Assembly: GCF_036417845.1 (NCBI RefSeq)
Contig: NC_089981.1
Span: 82,191,268 to 82,255,267, forward strand
DNA length: 64,000 nt
Reading direction: 5' to 3'
DNA from: Apteryx mantelli
Taxonomy: Eukaryota; Chordata; Aves; Apterygiformes; Apterygidae
Of this stretch, positions 59,741-64,000 are shown one piece after another. A model generated the notes under the pieces. The model saw nothing but the letters and a program-made list of their open reading frames with translations, made no database searches and was not told the DNA's origin. The number at the start of each line of letters is the position of its first letter. Position 1 is the first letter of the stretch. The translations under genes and the position numbers were made by a program.

Positions 59741-62700
59741 GGAATCAACATAGCTACAAACTTTTACATTAGCATTTTCCATCCTTTGTTGTGTATTGTT
59801 GTCACTTAGATTACATCTTTTCCTTTTGTCTGCCACAAAGCATTGAAAATTGAGCTTAGAGCATGATAGTGGTTCACCAGAGCCTCCAGCTGTCAGGTTA
59901 TGTATAAAGAGCGTGTTTTGGAAATTGATAGTCTGTGAACTGTCTTGAGCGTGCCAAAGATTTCCAGTTTCTCCTGTTGCTTCGATACTGGAAAAAGGAT
60001 GATGTTCTGGGTCAGCTAAATATCAAAAATGTATATTGTGGGATGTGACTGATGAGGATAGGTAGTGGTCTGTGTGTTCTTAGGAAAGCAAATGAGCAAA
60101 GTAAAGAGATAGTGTTTCCCCTGCTTAGTCCTGACAAATGGTTAGGCTAGTGCAATGCATTTAGAACTGCAGAGAATTGTTTAGGCAGTGTTAGTATAGT
60201 GTTAAAAATTGCCAAGCACCCAAATATATTCTGAAAAATACTGGTGCCACATCTGCATGTGTAGGGGGATATCTTCGTGTAAGTTAAACAGCAGCATCCC
60301 TAGTGAAGACTTGAACAGTAGCAACTAATTTAAGGCTGGGTTTGTAGGAACTAAAGTGTCCTGAAAACACACTAGTCTTGTATTTAGAAGAATGAGCTCC
60401 AGTAACAGAGTGTACTTAAGCTAAATTACTGTTGTGAAAGAACTTCTAAAATATCCTGGTAAATAAAACATTTTATCTCATTATAGATGTTTTGGCACCA
60501 ATATGTGGTAGCAGGAACTATTACTCCTGCTGTAGCTAAGTTTCTTTATATTCTTTTATTCCGGTTGCTGCTAATTTTAGGCTGAAATTTCCCAGGCTTC
60601 CTGTGGTGTAGAAACAAACTCTTTGGAAGAATTTCAGCAAAATTTGCTAATCTTTGAGAAGAATCTTCTTGTTTCCAGTTTATTTTATATCAGATTGTTG
60701 GTACCAAGTGGCAGTGTCTAATTCAAAGGAAATAAATGCTCCTATTTCAGAGTCACTAAATTATTCATGCAGCTGCATAAGTAATTTTTCCCCCCACCTT
60801 TCTCTGTAGGGTGGATCATTGGGGTTGCCTGTTCATGTGGTGCTTTTGTTCAGCTTAAAATGGCTTTGAAAATCATCACTCTTTGAGTCCTTTATTGTAA
60901 TCCCAAACTTGAAAGGACATTGAAGCATTTTCAGATGTGGAATTTGAGAGTGCATCACAGTGTTACTGTGACTTTCACATTTTGTCCTATAGCCTGAAGG
61001 TTCAGAATAAGGATTTTTTTTTTCCCCCAAGTCTGCTACTGACTGTACTTACTAATGTTTCTTACATGTGGATATTACGAAGTAGGCAAATACTACCTTT
61101 GTTTCACTAATGAAGAAAGTAAAGAGTGAATATTGCAGCTTGCTGGGAATTACTCAGTAAGCTATCCTGCAGAATCAGGGCTAGTAAGCAGGCTTTCCTA
61201 GGTCATGGTCTTGTTCAGTCCATCTTACCGTTCAGACAGATAACTTGATCTCCGTCTTCCTTGTCTGTGAGATGACCATCTTGGTGTGTAGCTCTAGTGC
61301 CAAGTCAAACAGCTTGTTGTTTCTTTTAGCAAAAGAAAATGCCGTTAGTGGAGAGGTGTGTGAGAAATAGAGTTCAGAGAAAGTTATGAACCTTCTCTTA
61401 GCTGATAATAGTTACATTGTGGAAATGTGAAAGGAGAAAAAATTAATACTGTGTGCAGTAGAATGATGTACCCTATGTACTTGATTTCCAGCAGTTGCTG
61501 GCTGTACATAATTGAGAGAGTGGTCAGTTCTGTCTCTTCTTTCTTATGTTTGTGGTTACAAAAAGTAAGGTCAGTATTGTGTCTATGGTGGGAGGTGCAC
61601 AAGAGAAAGGAAATGACTTTTCTGTGGTCTCTGTGGTCTGATGAGATAAGCACAAGTGCAGAAGGCTGAGACTTGGATTCTCTTCAAGCTTTGCAATGGA
61701 TTTGCTGTGAATAGTCATGGTTACATTACAGACAGACATCAAGACGTAAAGGTGTTGTGTTTGGAAGCTGTGGGTTGTCTGCCATGTCCAGGAGTTGTTA
61801 GTGTTGATGTTTGCATGGTACTTTGATAGCCAAGTGCTCCAGAGCTGTTGGGTACATCATCCACCTTCTGTTTTGCATTGGAGGGTTAACCAATATCTGG
61901 GGTCTCATCGCGGGAGGGAGTTGTTAGAGACCAGCTCAGTGTCACAGAATTGGCCATGGCTTCTCTTTTGGATGCATACCCTTCTTTCAGAAGGTGATGC
62001 GCACGCTTAATCCCATATGCCCTTAGCGTGCTGGGGTGGGGTAGAGTTTCGGCACTGTTTATAGCTGGGAGAAGAGAGGGGCTATAGGTACAAACCTACT
62101 ATTTGATGCCCGTCGTGGTGACCTGCTCCAGTCCCAATGCCATGGCTCTGCACTTGGGCAATCTCTAGAGTTCACCTGAAGATAGAGTTTATGGTTTACC
62201 TGTTCAGAGGTGTGTCAGCATTCAATATATGCACAGATTAGCTTTTGCAGAGAGTTTCTCAATACGGTATGCTTTATTTAAGAAATAAAGCACAGGAGAA
62301 TATATGTCATTTAGAAGATAAATGTCCTGATTATAATATCTCTTTCTGTAATTTAATGTTTCCTTGGGAATCTTTCAGCTCTGCCTGTATAAAATAGGAT
62401 TGCTTCTGCTGCAGTTTCTCTCAGCTTGATCTGAGAATAGCCATGAGAGTAAAATAGAGCATCTCTTGTCCTCTTATTACCTAGCAGTCTCCTTTATTGG
62501 ATGACCACCTCATCAGCGCCTCTTTGCAGTTACCTCCTCTACCTGGTGACATCGGTACTAGGAAACCTCCTCCCACAAGTCAGTCCTCAACTGGATCCAG
62601 CTGCTCATGTCAGATTTTGGTGGTAGAGGACTTGCTCTGCTGCCCCTCTATTGTAAGATCTGTGCCACTAGCATCAAAGTGGATGAAGAGAGAAGATTTA

Positions 62701-64000
62701 AAAAAAGAAAACCCCCAAATCTGTTTGCAGTAATGTGTGACAGCTCAGTGTTTAGAATCTCTGTTTCCCCACAGGTTGTCCAGCTTGTCGTGGAGAAGGT
62801 AGTTTAGCTATCTGATCATCAGATTTAAAAAATTTTAACTTAAATTTAAAATAGCCAAAATTAATACTTCGAGCATTTTTGTAATAATTTTGTACGGTGT
62901 TGTTCTGGCTTTTTGAATTAACTTTTTAATTTTACATTGGATTTTTTTTCACAATCAGGGTTTTCTTATGCTAGTTTATGATCTGGGTCCTTTGCAGCTC
63001 TTTACCATCTCTTCTGATTCATGAGTTTACATCAGTAGGCTTTCAATACTGACGTTTGAATGTTAATTCATTGTAATTTGGACCTAAAGACATGCCTACA
63101 TTTTTCTAAATCTAGGCCTGCTTCCACCATATTGTTCCAGTGTTGGATGCAAAACCAGAATAGGTTTTTCTAGTTTGAACGGAAAAATCTTAGACCAACA
63201 GACTTGTTTTAAAAGTTTTCTTTTATGAAAATATTCTAAGCGTGGTTTTTAAAAGATTTGTGCCATGTAAAATTAAGCCTGGTCAAATTCAAAATTTGTT
63301 TTTGTGTTCTCTCTTTATGAACACCCAGTATAATATTCAGAAAGAGATTCTGCTTCTGTATTGACAAAACATCTGCTTATGCCCCAGAAGATGAGTCCAC
63401 AAAGGTGGTAATTTCAGTGTTTTTCTGGTTTCTTATTAAACCTCTAAGCACTGCACCTCTATGACTTTCCCTTTGGTCCCTTCTGGTTCTGATTTATATT
63501 TTTTCCTCCAAATGTTACTGTTTAAGTCCACTTCCCTGTCCTGTCTGGAGCTCGATCTCTTCTCTATTCCTGAACAGGATTGTACCCCCGGTGCCATAGG
63601 GAGGGTGGGATGCAGTTGGGTTCATGGTATGCTGAAAGTTTTTATATCTTCTTTTTTATGCCCTTCCAACAGATTTTATTGTGGTAGTGCATTCCCTCCC
63701 CCCCCCTTCCTGCTCTGCTGATGTGTTTTTCTCTGTAGTACAAATGCAAAGTTACGTGCAGTTGTTTCTTGCTGTGCTTTACATTTGGAAACTAGATGTA
63801 GCTGATTCGAAAGGATGAAATAATTCTCTTGGCAGTTTCCATCTTGTCTCTGCGCTTTAGCAGAGCCTGTTGTGCATCTCACTCCCTTCCTGCTTGATAG
63901 ACTAAATGCTCTTCTCTTCGTCTTAAAATGGCTTTATGGGCATGCTGCATAAACACCTTCTCTCTTTGCTTTGGTAAAATAACAAAATCCGCTATAGGAA
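59740..64000. other. Non-genic stretch to window end
   Basis: No exon, RNA gene or dated repeat is recognised. Frames at 61427-61669, 62497-62733 and 63461-63721 lack identifiable domains. If the second CpG island is the start of WDR89 or PPP2R5E, this is intronic DNA of that gene. Confidence 0.45.

Noticed and set aside
62497-62807. Two overlapping + frames with apparent complexity
   Set aside because: Neither has a recognisable domain; could not be linked to any gene expected here.
1-64000. Endogenous retrovirus, LTR or other virus-derived element
   Set aside because: No paired long terminal repeats, primer-binding-site region or gag/pol/env-like stretch was recognised on either strand.
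1-64000. tRNA, rRNA, snRNA or CRISPR-like arrays
   Set aside because: No A/B-box pair with cloverleaf, no snRNA signature and no spacer-repeat array seen; the only regular array is the 44-46 bp minisatellite.

Overview
This is a vertebrate nuclear window, most likely from a bird. The only protein-coding gene supported directly is SGPP1 (sphingosine-1-phosphate phosphatase 1), on the + strand. It has three coding exons (21095-21724, 33337-33426, 37793-38344) joined by canonical GT-AG introns, and it encodes 423 residues. The interspersed repeats I can recognise are a handful of heavily decayed CR1 LINE pieces of the type shared by birds, turtles and crocodilians. There are no Alu, L1 or B-type repeats, no recent CR1, and no LTR element that I can recognise. 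Low repeat load, old CR1s and a compact gene point to a bird; the species cannot be named from this.

Layout. Positions 1-20,050 are gene-poor. They hold an isolated CpG-rich patch with a 99-bp tandem duplication (about 570-1010), a GC-rich patch with an inverted repeat (8760-9060), a short CR1 3' end (about 3.7 kb), and a 1.3-kb antisense CR1 fossil (18,755-20,035) that abuts the SGPP1 promoter. Positions 20,090-21,830 are the SGPP1 CpG island with promoter motifs, 5' leader and first coding exon. SGPP1 runs to 38,344. Its 3' UTR has candidate poly(A) signals at 39.34, 40.97 and 43.96 kb. Positions 44.0-51.6 kb look intergenic.

A second CpG island lies at 51.59-53.09 kb. It has CCAAT, GC-box and two oppositely oriented YY1-type motifs, followed on the right by a G-rich minisatellite of 44-46 bp units. 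This is a probable promoter, perhaps bidirectional. In mammals, as I recall the gene order, SGPP1 is followed by WDR89 and PPP2R5E in the same orientation and preceded head-to-head by SYNE2. The island is therefore best read as the 5' end of the next + strand gene (WDR89 or PPP2R5E), whose coding exons would lie beyond the window. The 53.1-64 kb stretch would then be its first intron. No WD-repeat or B56 coding exon was recognised here, so this is inference.

SGPP1 is an ER membrane lipid phosphatase that returns sphingosine-1-phosphate to sphingosine for ceramide synthesis. All three lipid-phosphatase motifs are intact. I found no clear new coding system. The most unusual structures are the palindromic G-rich minisatellite beside the second CpG island, that island's divergent architecture, and the duplicated hairpin-bearing CpG patch near the left edge.
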